Source: Roseburia sp. CAG:10041_57 (GTDB lineage: Bacteria; Bacillota; Clostridia; Lachnospirales; Lachnospiraceae). Taken from it: a stretch of DNA of 64,000 nt. This document shows positions 25,492 through 35,428 of the stretch, piece by piece. The notes beneath the pieces were generated by a model. It worked only from the letters and a program-made list of their open reading frames with translations, did no database searches and was not told where the DNA came from. The first letter of the stretch is position 1, and each line of letters begins with the position of its first letter. The stretch spans positions 62,001 through 126,000 of the forward strand of contig MNTL01000047.1 of NCBI GenBank assembly GCA_001916965.1, in the 5' to 3' direction. Made by a program: the position numbers and the translations under genes.

Positions 25492-26502
25492 ATGACAATA
25501 TATGATGTTTCTGAAAAAGCAGGCGTATCTATTGCCACTGTATCCCGTGTTCTGAATGGATCTGAAAATGTCAGTGCGGAGACCCGCAAGAAGGTTCTTG
25601 CAGTAATTGAGGCCTGTGACTATACACCTAATGCTTTTGCCAGAGGACTTGGTCTGAATTCCATGAACACTATCGGTATTTTATGTGCAGACTCTTCTGA
25701 CCTGTACCTTGCCAATGCGGTATATCATATCGAACAGGAATTAAGAGCCAGCAATTATAACTGTATTCTCTGCTGTACCGGATATAAGCTGGAGGACAAA
25801 AAGAAATATCTGAATCTGCTGGTCAACAAAAAAGTAGACAGCGTGGTTCTGGTCGGTTCCAACTTTATTTCTGATAAAGATGAAGAAAATGATTACATAC
25901 GTGACGCTGCCAGAGATGTTCCTATTCTGCTTCTGAACGCAGATTTTGACTGTGAAAATGTGTACTGCAGCCTGTGCGATGATTTCAAATCCACAATGCA
26001 GGCTACTTCTTATATTCTGGATACAGGCATTGAAGATATCCTGTATCTGTATAACTCAAAGTCCTATTCTGCCATGCGCAAATTATCCGGCTATCAGAGT
26101 GCTCTCACCCAGCACGGTATTGCCCTTCGCATGGAATATATGCAGTTTTTCCCGGGCAGCCATGCCAATCTTCCTGCAATAGCAGATTTTCTGGCTAATC
26201 TTGATCCGCAGATCAAATATCGGGCTGTCATTGCCGCTGATGATAATCTGGCAATCGGAGCAATTAAATATGCACATAAGAAAGGATTGTCTATTCCTGA
26301 TGACCTATCAGTCGTAGGATATAATAACTCCATTCTCAGTACTTGCTGTGAACCGGAGCTTACCAGCGTTGATAACAAGCTGGAGACGCTGTGTCATCAT
26401 ATCGTATCTACCCTGATCGGTATTCTGGACAACCGCGACATGCCGCAGAAAGTCATTTTCTCCGGTGAACTGATAAAAAGAGGTACTACCCTTCAGAAGT
26501 AA
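25492..26502 (+). CDS. LacI-family transcriptional regulator (uronate locus)
   Basis: A 336-residue LacI-family protein: helix-turn-helix in MTIYDVSEKAGVSIATVSRV with hinge-helix region following (NAFARGLGLN), then the sugar-binding-protein-like effector domain. A start eight codons upstream at 25468 is possible, but the family N-terminus and the AAAGGA 9 bp before 25492 favour the shorter form. It lies divergent to kduI and 52 bp upstream of uxaC on the same strand, so it very likely controls uronate genes; the inducer is unknown. It is clearly different from the glycogen-locus LacI protein. Confidence 0.88.
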   Translation: MTIYDVSEKAGVSIATVSRVLNGSENVSAETRKKVLAVIEACDYTPNAFARGLGLNSMNTIGILCADSSDLYLANAVYHIEQELRASNYNCILCCTGYKLEDKKKYLNLLVNKKVDSVVLVGSNFISDKDEENDYIRDAARDVPILLLNADFDCENVYCSLCDDFKSTMQATSYILDTGIEDILYLYNSKSYSAMRKLSGYQSALTQHGIALRMEYMQFFPGSHANLPAIADFLANLDPQIKYRAVIAADDNLAIGAIKYAHKKGLSIPDDLSVVGYNNSILSTCCEPELTSVDNKLETLCHHIVSTLIGILDNRDMPQKVIFSGELIKRGTTLQK

Positions 26503-26554
26503 TACCTTTTCTTATATAACTATTCTAATGTATTTATACTAGGAGGCAAAACCC

Positions 26555-27970
26555 ATGAAAAATTTTATGGATAAGGATTTCCTGCTTCAGACAGAAACTG
26601 CAAGCAGCCTTTTTCACAACTATGCTGAAAAAACACCTATTCTTGACTATCACTGCCACATCAATCCGGCAGAAATAGCAAATGACCGCAAATTCGACAA
26701 TATTACCCAGGTATGGCTTGGCGGCGATCATTACAAATGGCGCTTCATGCGTTCCTGCGGTGTAGATGAGAAGTTCATTACAGGAGACGCTTCTGATAAA
26801 GAGAAATTCCTGAAATGGGCTGAATGTGTCGGTAAGGCAATCGGCAACCCTCTGTATCACTGGACTCATCTGGAATTACAGCGTTACTTCGGTTACACAG
26901 GCATTCTCAACAAGAATACTGCTGAGGAAGTATGGGAACTGTGCAATGCCAAATTAAAAGAAGACAGCATGAGCGTACGTGGTCTGATCAAGCAGTCCAA
27001 CGTTACTCTGATCTGTACTACTGATGATCCTGTTGATTCTCTGGAATATCATAAGCAGATTGCTGCTGATGATACTTTCGATGTTCAGGTTCTTCCTGCA
27101 TGGCGTCCTGATAAGGCTATGAATATTGAGAAACCTGATTATACTGAATACCTTGAGAAATTATCTGCTGTAAGTGGTGTATCTATCCATACTTTCGCAG
27201 ATTTAAAGGAAGCCCTGCTTAACAGACTTGACTTCTTCAAATCTATGGGCTGTTCTGTATCTGATCACGCTCTGGAATACGTAATGTATCAGCCTGCTAC
27301 AGACGCTGAAATTGAAGCAATCTTTGCTAAGAGAATGAGCGGCGCTTCTATTACAAGAGAAGAAGAATTACAGTTCAAGACTGCTTTCATGCTCTTTGTT
27401 GGCAAGCAGTATCATAGATTAAACTGGGTAATGCAGCTTCATTATGGTTGTAAACGTGATAACAACACACTTCGTTACGACCAGTTAGGTCCTGATACCG
27501 GTTATGACTGTATCAACAACTATGCTCCATCTGCTCAGCTTGCAGACTTCCTGAATGCACTGATTACAACAGATGAGCTTCCCAAGACAATCATCTACAG
27601 CCTGAATCCTAATGATAACCAGGCAATCGGTACAATCCTTGGCTGCTTCCAGGATTCTTCCGCATGTGCTAAGATCCAGCAAGGCAGTGCATGGTGGTTC
27701 AACGACCACAAGACTGGCATGCAGGATCAGATGATCTCTCTTGCTAACCTTGGTAACTTATCCGGTTTCGTTGGTATGTTGACAGACTCCAGAAGCTTCC
27801 TTTCCTACACAAGACATGAATATTTCAGAAGAATCATGTGCAACTTAGTAGGTGGATGGGTAGAGAACGGTGAGTTCCCTGCTGATATGGAAACTCTTGA
27901 AGAAATTGTTAAGGGTATCTCCTACAACAATGCCGTTAAATATTTCGGTTTTGATTTAAAGACTGTTTAA
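26555..27970 (+). CDS. uxaC: Glucuronate isomerase
   Basis: UxaC isomerises D-glucuronate to D-fructuronate and D-galacturonate to D-tagaturonate, the entry step of hexuronate use. The 471-residue protein has the family's N-terminal metal-binding DYHCHINPAEIA, RFMRSCG, CTTDDPVDSLEYH and the C-terminal FVGMLTDSRSFLSYTRHEYFRR. AGGAGG precedes the start and a terminator follows. Together with KduI it indicates use of pectin- or glucuronide-derived uronates; the downstream dehydrogenases and dehydratases are not in the window. Confidence 0.96.
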   Translation: MKNFMDKDFLLQTETASSLFHNYAEKTPILDYHCHINPAEIANDRKFDNITQVWLGGDHYKWRFMRSCGVDEKFITGDASDKEKFLKWAECVGKAIGNPLYHWTHLELQRYFGYTGILNKNTAEEVWELCNAKLKEDSMSVRGLIKQSNVTLICTTDDPVDSLEYHKQIAADDTFDVQVLPAWRPDKAMNIEKPDYTEYLEKLSAVSGVSIHTFADLKEALLNRLDFFKSMGCSVSDHALEYVMYQPATDAEIEAIFAKRMSGASITREEELQFKTAFMLFVGKQYHRLNWVMQLHYGCKRDNNTLRYDQLGPDTGYDCINNYAPSAQLADFLNALITTDELPKTIIYSLNPNDNQAIGTILGCFQDSSACAKIQQGSAWWFNDHKTGMQDQMISLANLGNLSGFVGMLTDSRSFLSYTRHEYFRRIMCNLVGGWVENGEFPADMETLEEIVKGISYNNAVKYFGFDLKTV

Positions 27971-27992
27971 TCCTTTATGCTTACAGCACATT

Positions 27993-28023
27993 ACACCCTC
28001 CTGCTTTGCAAGAGGGTGTTTTT
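27993..28023 (+). terminator. Terminator of the uxaC transcript
   Basis: An 8-bp GC-rich stem (ACACCCTC / GAGGGTGT, loop about 11 nt) followed by TTTTTATTTG, 22 bp after the uxaC stop. Confidence 0.8.
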
Positions 28024-28105
28024 ATTTGTATATGTTGCACATTTTATGCAATTTGATATAATGGCCATATGTGTACTTTAAATATATATAAGGAAAGAGA
28101 ATGTT

Positions 28106-29506
28106 ATGAAAAGTAAAAAAAGTAAATTTAGTGGTTCTATCGGATTCGTCCTTGCCGCTGCCGGAAGTGCTGTCGGTGTCGGTAATATATGGCGTTTTCC
28201 CTATCTGTGTGCCAAAGATGGCGGTGGATTGTTTCTGTTAATCTATCTGATCCTTGTCCTGACTTTTGGTTTCACTCTGCTGACAACAGATGTGGCAATT
28301 GGACGCAAGACCAAGCAGAATGCTCTCAATGCATATGCTACTCTGCATGAAAAGTGGCGTTTTCTGGGTTATCTGACCTTTTTAGTCCCAACGCTGATCA
28401 TGACTTATTATTCTGTTATCGGTGGATGGATTTTAAAATATCTTTCGGTCTATGTAGTATCAAACGGTCATGAGGCAGCCCAGGATAATTACTTTACATC
28501 TTTTATTACCTCAAAGGTATCTCCTATCGTATTCATGCTGGTCTTCCTGGCTTTCACTGCCTGGATTGTATACCGTGGTGTAGAACACGGCATTGAGAAA
28601 TTCTCAAAGATTATTATGCCCGGATTGACCCTGCTTATCATCTTTATTGCCATTTTCTCCCTCACTCTTTCCCATGAAGGAAGTGATGGCACTGTTCGTA
28701 CCGGACTACAGGGACTCGCTATTTATCTGCGTCCTGATTTCACAGGTCTGACCTTTAAGCGATTTCTGGAGATACTGCTGGATGCCATGAGTCAGCTCTT
28801 CTTCTCTTTGAGCGTATCCATGGGTATTATGATCACATATGGTTCCTATGTAAAAGATGATGTAAATCTGTGCAAAGCTACGAATCAGATTGAAATCTTC
28901 GATACCGCAATTGCTTTTCTGGCTGGTATGATGATTATTCCTGCTGTCTTCGTCTTTCTTGGAACCGATGGAATGTCCTCCGGTCCAAGTCTGATATTTA
29001 TTACTTTGCCCAAAGTATTTGAATCCATGGGATTCTTTGGCAGAATTGTCGGTATCACCTTTTTCATTATGATGGCTTTTGCTGCGCTGACTTCCTGTGT
29101 ATCAGTTATGGAAACACTGGTAGCCAACTGTATGGAGATCTTCCATCAGTCCAGGCAGAAAATGTGTGGCTTGATTGGCGGATATTCACTGGTAACTGCT
29201 GTACTGATCTGCCTTGGATATAATGTTCTTTATTTCGAACTGCCACTACCAAATGGCTCCATTGGCCAGCTGTTAGATGTAATGGATTATATCAGCAACA
29301 GTTTCCTGATGCCTTTCATTTCATTGCTGACTAGTATCCTGATCGGGTGGGTCATCGGTCCTAAGTGGATTACAGATGAAGTGATGAAGAATGGCGAGAA
29401 ATTCCCTAGGGCCGGGCTGTACCGGTTCATGATCCGCTATGTTGTTCCTGTTGTCATGCTGGTTCTGTTCCTTATGTCCACAGGATTTCTCAATCTCTTC
29501 TCTTAA
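28106..29506 (+). CDS. Sodium-dependent transporter, NSS (SNF) family
   Basis: A 466-residue sodium symporter of the neurotransmitter:sodium symporter family, in bacteria usually importing an amino acid. The first membrane segment carries the signature GSAVGVGNIWRFPY with the unwound sodium and substrate site, and about 11-12 hydrophobic segments follow, as in LeuT-fold members lacking the last helix. The substrate cannot be told from sequence. It is separate from uxaC by a terminator and convergent with the GH2 gene, so its link to the sugar genes around it is not implied. Confidence 0.88.
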   Translation: MKSKKSKFSGSIGFVLAAAGSAVGVGNIWRFPYLCAKDGGGLFLLIYLILVLTFGFTLLTTDVAIGRKTKQNALNAYATLHEKWRFLGYLTFLVPTLIMTYYSVIGGWILKYLSVYVVSNGHEAAQDNYFTSFITSKVSPIVFMLVFLAFTAWIVYRGVEHGIEKFSKIIMPGLTLLIIFIAIFSLTLSHEGSDGTVRTGLQGLAIYLRPDFTGLTFKRFLEILLDAMSQLFFSLSVSMGIMITYGSYVKDDVNLCKATNQIEIFDTAIAFLAGMMIIPAVFVFLGTDGMSSGPSLIFITLPKVFESMGFFGRIVGITFFIMMAFAALTSCVSVMETLVANCMEIFHQSRQKMCGLIGGYSLVTAVLICLGYNVLYFELPLPNGSIGQLLDVMDYISNSFLMPFISLLTSILIGWVIGPKWITDEVMKNGEKFPRAGLYRFMIRYVVPVVMLVLFLMSTGFLNLFS

Positions 29507-29527
29507 CTTAAAAGCAGGGGCTGCCCC

Positions 29528-31294
29528 CTACGATTGCATATCCAGCTTGGATACTCTGCGATCATAGGTGAGCAGCCCATTTACTTCTTCTTCAATATCA
29601 GTCAGTTGTGTATACACCGCAGCGCTCATTCCCTGCATATATAGCTTCTGAATTTTATTCTGCATTTCTTTATACTGTTTCTTAAATTCCCTTACACTGC
29701 AATTGCCATATCCAAATATCTCATCAGAATATGTATGCCCTGATATACCACAGGCAATTCCTCCATACTCTGAAATGGCATAAGGACGTTTCCCTGACTC
29801 TGCAGCCAGGTCAAAGAAATAGATATGCACGCTTCTCATATCACCTGCATTCTGGTCAAACCAGCCACTGTGTGCGTCAATCAGCCGGGTTCGGTCATGG
29901 GAACGTACCATTTCCGTATTCTCAACGGCATCAAACTGTCCCCAGCCTTCATTGAATAATACCCAGGTACAGATACAGGTGCAATTATACAGCTGTCCTA
30001 CTGTCTCCAGACATTCCTTTTTCCACTCTCTCCTGCCCTTGGGATTCTTCCTGGACATCAGTCCATAATGATTGTCTTTAAGCTTGCGCAGTCCTTTGAA
30101 TACAGTAGGAATATAACTGGTATACAACATATGATACTCTTCTCCACCGTTGATCATATCCTGCCACACCAGCATTCCAAGCCGGTCACAGTGATAATAC
30201 CATCTCATTGGTTCAATCTTGCAATGCTTGCGGATCATATTAAAACCATGCTTCTTTGCCATCTGAATGTCCTGGATCATCGCCTCATCACTGACAGGTG
30301 TCAGCAGACTCTCTGGATAATATCCCTGGTCAAGTATGCCATTTTGAAAATAAGGAACATGATTCAGACAAAGCCTTGGAATATTGTTCTCATCCTTCTC
30401 CACACTGAAACACCGCATACCAAAATAGCCTGCAATCTGATCTTCACCATACGTAATAATCATCTGATACAGGAAAGGATCTACCGGCGACCAGCTGTGC
30501 ATATCCGGGACAGGCAGAACCACTTTACGCATACCTGTTACTGTCAATTCGCTTACCGGCACTTCATTCTCATAGATTACCACCTTGCACTGCTGATATT
30601 CGTCTTCTTTCTCATTGGTAAAAAGTTCTACCTCTACATTGCTTTCATCATATAACGGCGTAATATGCAGCCTCTCTATATAAATATCCGGCACCCATTC
30701 ATACCATACAGTCTGCCAGATGCCGCTCTGCGCCGTATAGAACATACCACCGTTTTGCAGCTTCTGCTTGCCTTTTCCATGGTATGATGTGTCGCTCCTA
30801 TCCCTTACGCACACCTGTATACAGTTCTCACCCTGCATGATATAGGAAGTGATATCCATGGAAAATGCCTGATATCCGCCCGAATGAAATCCTGCCTGTG
30901 CACCATTGATATACACTCTGCATCGCTCGTCACATGCCCCAAAATGCAGAATAAGCCGTTGTTTATCCGGTATCTCCTGTAAATGAAAGGTTCTCTGATA
31001 CCATAAGAACTCTTTGGGCTGGAGTTGCCTGTGAACACCGGATAAATAAGATTCAGGTGAAAAAGGCACCAGAATCTCACCGTCGTACTTCTCCGGCATT
31101 CTGCTGCTGGAAGTAAAAGCATAATTCCACATACCATTCAATATCGTATAATTACTGCGTACCATCTGTGGTCTTGGATATTCTTCCAGTACTTTGGTAC
31201 AGTCCAGATGCTCTCCCCAGACTGTCATAAGCTGATGGCTGTCTGTATTTTTCTTATGCAGCTGTAATGCTCCTATCATTTCTTTTACTTTCAT
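29528..31294 (-). CDS. Glycoside hydrolase family 2 protein
   Basis: A 588-residue GH2 enzyme (beta-galactosidase/beta-glucuronidase/beta-mannosidase superfamily), probably cytosolic since no signal peptide is seen. Order: sugar-binding jelly roll (WYQRTF, GACDERCRVYINGAQAGFHSGGY), immunoglobulin-like domain, then the barrel with acid/base Glu in LFNEGWGQFD and nucleophile Glu in ISEYGG. It is shorter than LacZ. The first in-frame ATG is 31312, but GCGGGG lies ideally before 31294, where MKVKEMIG begins. It follows a ROK kinase gene in the opposite order on the same strand (kinase upstream at 31345-32220), so both may act on one oligosaccharide. Exact specificity is open. Confidence 0.85.
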   Translation of the reverse strand: MKVKEMIGALQLHKKNTDSHQLMTVWGEHLDCTKVLEEYPRPQMVRSNYTILNGMWNYAFTSSSRMPEKYDGEILVPFSPESYLSGVHRQLQPKEFLWYQRTFHLQEIPDKQRLILHFGACDERCRVYINGAQAGFHSGGYQAFSMDITSYIMQGENCIQVCVRDRSDTSYHGKGKQKLQNGGMFYTAQSGIWQTVWYEWVPDIYIERLHITPLYDESNVEVELFTNEKEDEYQQCKVVIYENEVPVSELTVTGMRKVVLPVPDMHSWSPVDPFLYQMIITYGEDQIAGYFGMRCFSVEKDENNIPRLCLNHVPYFQNGILDQGYYPESLLTPVSDEAMIQDIQMAKKHGFNMIRKHCKIEPMRWYYHCDRLGMLVWQDMINGGEEYHMLYTSYIPTVFKGLRKLKDNHYGLMSRKNPKGRREWKKECLETVGQLYNCTCICTWVLFNEGWGQFDAVENTEMVRSHDRTRLIDAHSGWFDQNAGDMRSVHIYFFDLAAESGKRPYAISEYGGIACGISGHTYSDEIFGYGNCSVREFKKQYKEMQNKIQKLYMQGMSAAVYTQLTDIEEEVNGLLTYDRRVSKLDMQS

Positions 31295-31344
31295 CATAAT
31301 CCCCGCTTTCATGCATATATTTATGCATTTACACTACTCTTTTA

Positions 31345-32220
31345 TCATACGGCTTCATATGCCAGTTGTGCGAGTCTGACAGCTCCCATAATACCCTGAT
31401 CGTCATGCAGACTTGCCGGTACTATGTATTCGTCCATATTTTCCAGGTATGGTGTTTCATAATAATGATTCAGATATTCCAGAACCTTTGCACGTATCAT
31501 AGGAAATAGCTGTTCCTGATGCATGACACCACCACCAAGAATAATCTTCTGAGGACTCAGCGTAAGTATGATATTTGTCATTGCTTTGGCAAGATACTCA
31601 CTTTCCAGCTCCCATACTACCTGATTATCTGCCAGTTCATATGCCTTCTTACCCCATCTTGCCTCAATAGAGGGTCCGGATGCCAGTCCTTCCAGACAGC
31701 TGTCATGGCAGGGGCATACGCTCTTACCGGGATCATGAAGATTCTTTGCAATCAGAACATGTCCTGCTTCCGGATGCATCATACCATGCAAAAGCCTGCC
31801 ACCTACTGCAATGCCTGCACCTATTCCTGTTCCTATGGTAAAATACGCAACGGTATCCAGTCCTTTGGCACATCCATAGGTCATTTCACCCAGACAGGAA
31901 CCATTTACATCTGTATCCAGCCCAACGGGAATATGTAATGCGTTCTCCAAAGCTCCTGCAATATCATAATGACGCCAGGGAATCTTCGGTGTGTTCAGAA
32001 TATGTCCATAAGTCGGGGATCCCTTTACAACATCTACAGGCCCAAAAGCCCCCACTCCCAGCGCTGCAATATCTTTATCTGCAAAGTATTCTATAATCTG
32101 CGGCATGGTTTCCTGTGGCGTTGTTGTAGGAATCGAGCGCTGCTCCAGGATTCTTCCTGTCTCATCTCCTACTGCCATTACCATCTTCGTGCCACCAGCT
32201 TCTAATGCTCCGTATCTCAT
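31345..32220 (-). CDS. ROK-family fructokinase/hexokinase
   Basis: A 291-residue ROK-family sugar kinase closest to the fructokinase (ScrK/GmuE) type. Motifs: LEAGGTK near the N-terminus, GTGIGAG, PEAGH, the zinc-binding cluster CPCHDSCLEGLASGPSIE, and LGGGVM. An ATG six codons upstream at 32238 overlaps the AAAGGA site, so 32220 is the better start. It lies between a GH2 gene downstream and the surface O-acylation genes upstream. Substrate likely fructose or another hexose; not determined by sequence. Confidence 0.87.
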   Translation of the reverse strand: MRYGALEAGGTKMVMAVGDETGRILEQRSIPTTTPQETMPQIIEYFADKDIAALGVGAFGPVDVVKGSPTYGHILNTPKIPWRHYDIAGALENALHIPVGLDTDVNGSCLGEMTYGCAKGLDTVAYFTIGTGIGAGIAVGGRLLHGMMHPEAGHVLIAKNLHDPGKSVCPCHDSCLEGLASGPSIEARWGKKAYELADNQVVWELESEYLAKAMTNIILTLSPQKIILGGGVMHQEQLFPMIRAKVLEYLNHYYETPYLENMDEYIVPASLHDDQGIMGAVRLAQLAYEAV

Positions 32221-32260
32221 ATCATTCAATCCTTTCACTTCTAATATTGATTTCTTTTAT

Positions 32261-33361
32261 TTATTCCTTTAACATACTTGCATGATTCAGCAATAATGTA
32301 TTGTACAGAAACAAAACATCTGCATCTGTAAAATCCACATACTCTCCCAATCGTGATGCTGAAATATAACGAGTATCAATTAATATAATCTCATGGTATA
32401 CCTCTGAGAGCAAGGGTGCAAGACTACTTCCAAAAGAATCCCGAAAAATAATCAGCTTTCTGTCAGTCTGTGCCTGTGGTGATGTCAATACCTGAACCGG
32501 CGACGCTCCCCCAAGATAAAAGTCATAGAGATCTACCTGTCCCTCTTTCTCTGTAATCTGTGGTCTGTATACCGATTCTATCTGATCGTCCTCCAGGTTC
32601 CACACCTGTACATTCTCTATGATTTCATCTGTATAGTAACATATCGTATCCGGTTGTAGTGGCAATGCAGATTGTCCATAGTATACGCCATAAAAAGGAT
32701 AGATCGACTCTTTCCTGAGTGTTGATAAATCTATGGAAAAATCAAGCTGCTCCCCGATCCTGTCCACTACGGGCTGTAGTCTCTCCTGTCTCCAATGTGT
32801 ATCTGTACAGTAATAATCTTCTATTGTCAGTGTATCCCACAATGAAATTTGTGACATATCTGTCAGTTTTTTCTGTAGTATGTTATCCAGCTTCTCATAG
32901 TCCATAACCGGGTATCCATATGCTGACGCCTGATAATAGTTCTTATCAGGTACGATTGCGTAGTACGTTCTGGCATCAGGAAAATACTGTTGTTTCAGAC
33001 TAAGCATCCTGTCTGCTGCCTTGGCAATCTCTGACTCTCTTAGCGGATATTCCAGCTTACCCGCACAACCTCCTGCCACATAGATTCCATTATTTTCCTT
33101 CTGCTGTAAAATATCATATGCATAATATGCCTTCATTCGCCGCAGTTGTTCCCTAAAAGGAAAATGATCCAACAGGTATTCTTCTATGGATTGCATGCAG
33201 GATTTATCCAGAATGCCATCCATTGTAATAGCCGGCATGGTCTTTAATTTACGGCGTTCCGATATTGAATACTGCTGCTTAGGCATAATCAGAAGCAAAA
33301 CAGGAGCTGTAAACAATATTCCAAGGAACAGAATAATCCATAATTTCTGTAATTTTCTCAT
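32261..33361 (-). CDS. DHHW-family (AlgX/AlgJ-like) extracytoplasmic protein
   Basis: A 366-residue protein with one N-terminal membrane anchor (LWIILFLGILFTAPVLLLI, ~6-25) and an extracellular SGNH-like domain: YAIVPDKNYY, the D-T-H-W motif in the middle, and FRDSFGSSLAP near the end. These match the DHHW/AlgX-AlgJ family, which works with MBOAT acyltransferases to O-acetylate surface polysaccharides. AAGGAG lies before ATG 33361; the frame extends 22 codons further up over the end region of the MBOAT gene. The MBOAT gene lies 28 bp upstream, so they form one operon. Confidence 0.85.
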   Translation of the reverse strand: MRKLQKLWIILFLGILFTAPVLLLIMPKQQYSISERRKLKTMPAITMDGILDKSCMQSIEEYLLDHFPFREQLRRMKAYYAYDILQQKENNGIYVAGGCAGKLEYPLRESEIAKAADRMLSLKQQYFPDARTYYAIVPDKNYYQASAYGYPVMDYEKLDNILQKKLTDMSQISLWDTLTIEDYYCTDTHWRQERLQPVVDRIGEQLDFSIDLSTLRKESIYPFYGVYYGQSALPLQPDTICYYTDEIIENVQVWNLEDDQIESVYRPQITEKEGQVDLYDFYLGGASPVQVLTSPQAQTDRKLIIFRDSFGSSLAPLLSEVYHEIILIDTRYISASRLGEYVDFTDADVLFLYNTLLLNHASMLKE

Positions 33362-33389
33362 TATGCCATCTCCTTTTCCAGCAATTATA

Positions 33390-34790
33390 TCAGAATCTGA
33401 AATACAAAAACGGATTAAAAGAACCATCTATCAGATATGCAGTACATAATAGCAAAAGCAGTACTACTCCGATAATACTGGTAATATCCGCAAGAATCCT
33501 TTTCTTTGCCCTTTGCACATAACAATTCCACAGCATCTTAGGTAATGGAGTCGTTCCAATAACGCTAACGATTAATAATACCGCCCTGTTCCTGATTACA
33601 TACCGATGCAGCTCTGTATTGACTGTTACAGACGAACTATGAATCAGGGATATCAGATTCTGCTGTAATATATGCATATCTTCTGTTTTGAAAATAAGAA
33701 AGCTGACAGCAATAACAATCAGCATATACATATGCTTTACAATCTTCCATATAGTCTGTGCCACAGGAGTATCAGGTACTGTAATGTGAATGGATTTCTC
33801 CAGAATCAGCAGGATTCCAAAACCGGCACCCCAGATGATATAATTCCAGCCCGCTCCATGCCACAGCCCAGTCAGAAACCAGACTATCATAATATTTAAG
33901 AGCCATTTGGCTTTGCCTGCCCTGTTGCCTCCCAGTGGAATATATACGTAGTCCCGAAACCACGAACCTAATGTAATATGCCACCGCCGCCAGAATACAG
34001 TCGCACTTTCTGCGATAAAGGGATATCTGAAATTCTCCGGAAAATGGAATCCAAACATTCTGCCAAGTCCAATTGCCATATCAGAATATCCTGAGAAATC
34101 ATAATATATCTGCATGGCTGCTGTTGCTGCATAGAGCCATGCCAGTATAACAGATTCTCCTGTCATTCCTGCTATCTCCTGTGTAAACTCTCCCAGCACG
34201 TTAGCCAGAAGTACCTTCTTGGCAAGACCAATGACAAATCTGACACTTCCCTGTGCAAAATCTTCTTCTGAAATATATCTGTCTGCCAGCTCCTGTTCTA
34301 TCTGCGTATATCGCACAATAGGTCCTGCAATCAATTGTGGAAAAAGCGTTACATACGCAATAAGGTTCACAAGCTTCTTCTGCCTTGCAGCTCTGCCATA
34401 ATGTACATCAATGCAGTAACTTACAAGCTGAAATGTATAAAATGAAATTCCTATTGGCAATGTTATCTCCGGCATATCAGGCATAATTCCATGCAGGAAA
34501 AATGTACTGTATTTATAATAAAACAAAAAAACAAAAGGTACAAAAACAGACAGAATATAAGATATTCTGCCTATCACTGTACCTTTTCTATTGTCTGCTA
34601 TTCCTGTCAGAATATAAGCAAATACAACCTGCCCCAGCATAAGGAAGAGCCCTGCCGGCTCTCCCCATGCATAAAAAAGACAGGATATCATACATAAACA
34701 TAAATTCTTCGCTCCGGATGGCACTACTTTGTAAATCAAAAGCGCCAGTGGCAGGAAAAAATAGAGAAACGTAATACTGGAAAATAGCAT
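33390..34790 (-). CDS. MBOAT-family O-acyltransferase (AlgI/PatA type)
   Basis: A 466-residue polytopic membrane protein of the MBOAT family that passes acyl groups across the membrane onto surface glycans. The N-terminus LFSSITFLYFFLPL, the YDFSGYSDMAIGLGRMFGF motif and the catalytic-histidine segment LTGLWHGAGWNYIIWG are diagnostic. AAAGGAG is 8 bp before the start. It lies between a DUF4358 lipoprotein gene (17 bp upstream) and the DHHW gene (28 bp downstream). The target polymer is unknown; teichoic acid, capsule or peptidoglycan are all possible. Confidence 0.93.
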   Translation of the reverse strand: MLFSSITFLYFFLPLALLIYKVVPSGAKNLCLCMISCLFYAWGEPAGLFLMLGQVVFAYILTGIADNRKGTVIGRISYILSVFVPFVFLFYYKYSTFFLHGIMPDMPEITLPIGISFYTFQLVSYCIDVHYGRAARQKKLVNLIAYVTLFPQLIAGPIVRYTQIEQELADRYISEEDFAQGSVRFVIGLAKKVLLANVLGEFTQEIAGMTGESVILAWLYAATAAMQIYYDFSGYSDMAIGLGRMFGFHFPENFRYPFIAESATVFWRRWHITLGSWFRDYVYIPLGGNRAGKAKWLLNIMIVWFLTGLWHGAGWNYIIWGAGFGILLILEKSIHITVPDTPVAQTIWKIVKHMYMLIVIAVSFLIFKTEDMHILQQNLISLIHSSSVTVNTELHRYVIRNRAVLLIVSVIGTTPLPKMLWNCYVQRAKKRILADITSIIGVVLLLLLCTAYLIDGSFNPFLYFRF

Positions 34791-34807
34791 AGGAACTGCT
34801 CCTTTAA

Positions 34808-35404
34808 TTAGATAGGATTTTCTTTCTCCAATATCTGATCAGAAACTGTCATGTTTCTTTGCTCGGCAGCCTTAACTGCTGCTTCATAGACACTGTCTGC
34901 CGTATCAGAATCTCCCATTACAAAGAAAATGTCTTTTCCAAAGGAATTGGCAATCTCCTTCTCTGCTGTTACACAGATCCACTTAGCCGGATCTACACTG
35001 TCAAATACCCGTTTCTTTATCTGGTCTACATCTGCATCATCATTTGTCCTGATGTACATCGCAGAATATGCGATTGAGCCAATTCCTGACTCTGACATAT
35101 AAATGCCCTCTATTCCCGTAATATCTGTCAGGCCTGTCTGATAAGTCACAGAATCCATATCCTGCAGATCCACCTCACTGGTTTCCAGATATGCAGGCAG
35201 GATATCCTCTGATACCTGTGCATATACATCATCAAACAAAGCCGATACCTCATCCAGACTCTCCAGATGAACCATGGTATCTTCATCATGTTCCTGTGTT
35301 GTTACTTCATCCGGATTACGATCTGTATCTGCTCCACATCCGGTAACGAGCATTGCTGCTGCAAGCACTGCTGCAAGCGTAGTCGTCAGTTTTCTTCTTT
35401 TCAT
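34808..35404 (-). CDS. DUF4358 lipoprotein
   Basis: A 198-residue lipoprotein: MKRRKLTT, a hydrophobic stretch and the lipobox LVTGC with the lipidated Cys at about residue 23. The mature part has the DUF4358 pattern (a domain of unknown function often found beside MBOAT and DHHW genes in Clostridia). The GTG at 35419 lies over the ribosome binding site GGAGG, so ATG 35404 is the start. It is the first gene of the three-gene O-acylation operon. Confidence 0.82.
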   Translation of the reverse strand: MKRRKLTTTLAAVLAAAMLVTGCGADTDRNPDEVTTQEHDEDTMVHLESLDEVSALFDDVYAQVSEDILPAYLETSEVDLQDMDSVTYQTGLTDITGIEGIYMSESGIGSIAYSAMYIRTNDDADVDQIKKRVFDSVDPAKWICVTAEKEIANSFGKDIFFVMGDSDTADSVYEAAVKAAEQRNMTVSDQILEKENPI

Positions 35405-35428
35405 TGCTGATTCCTCCACGTTTATAAT

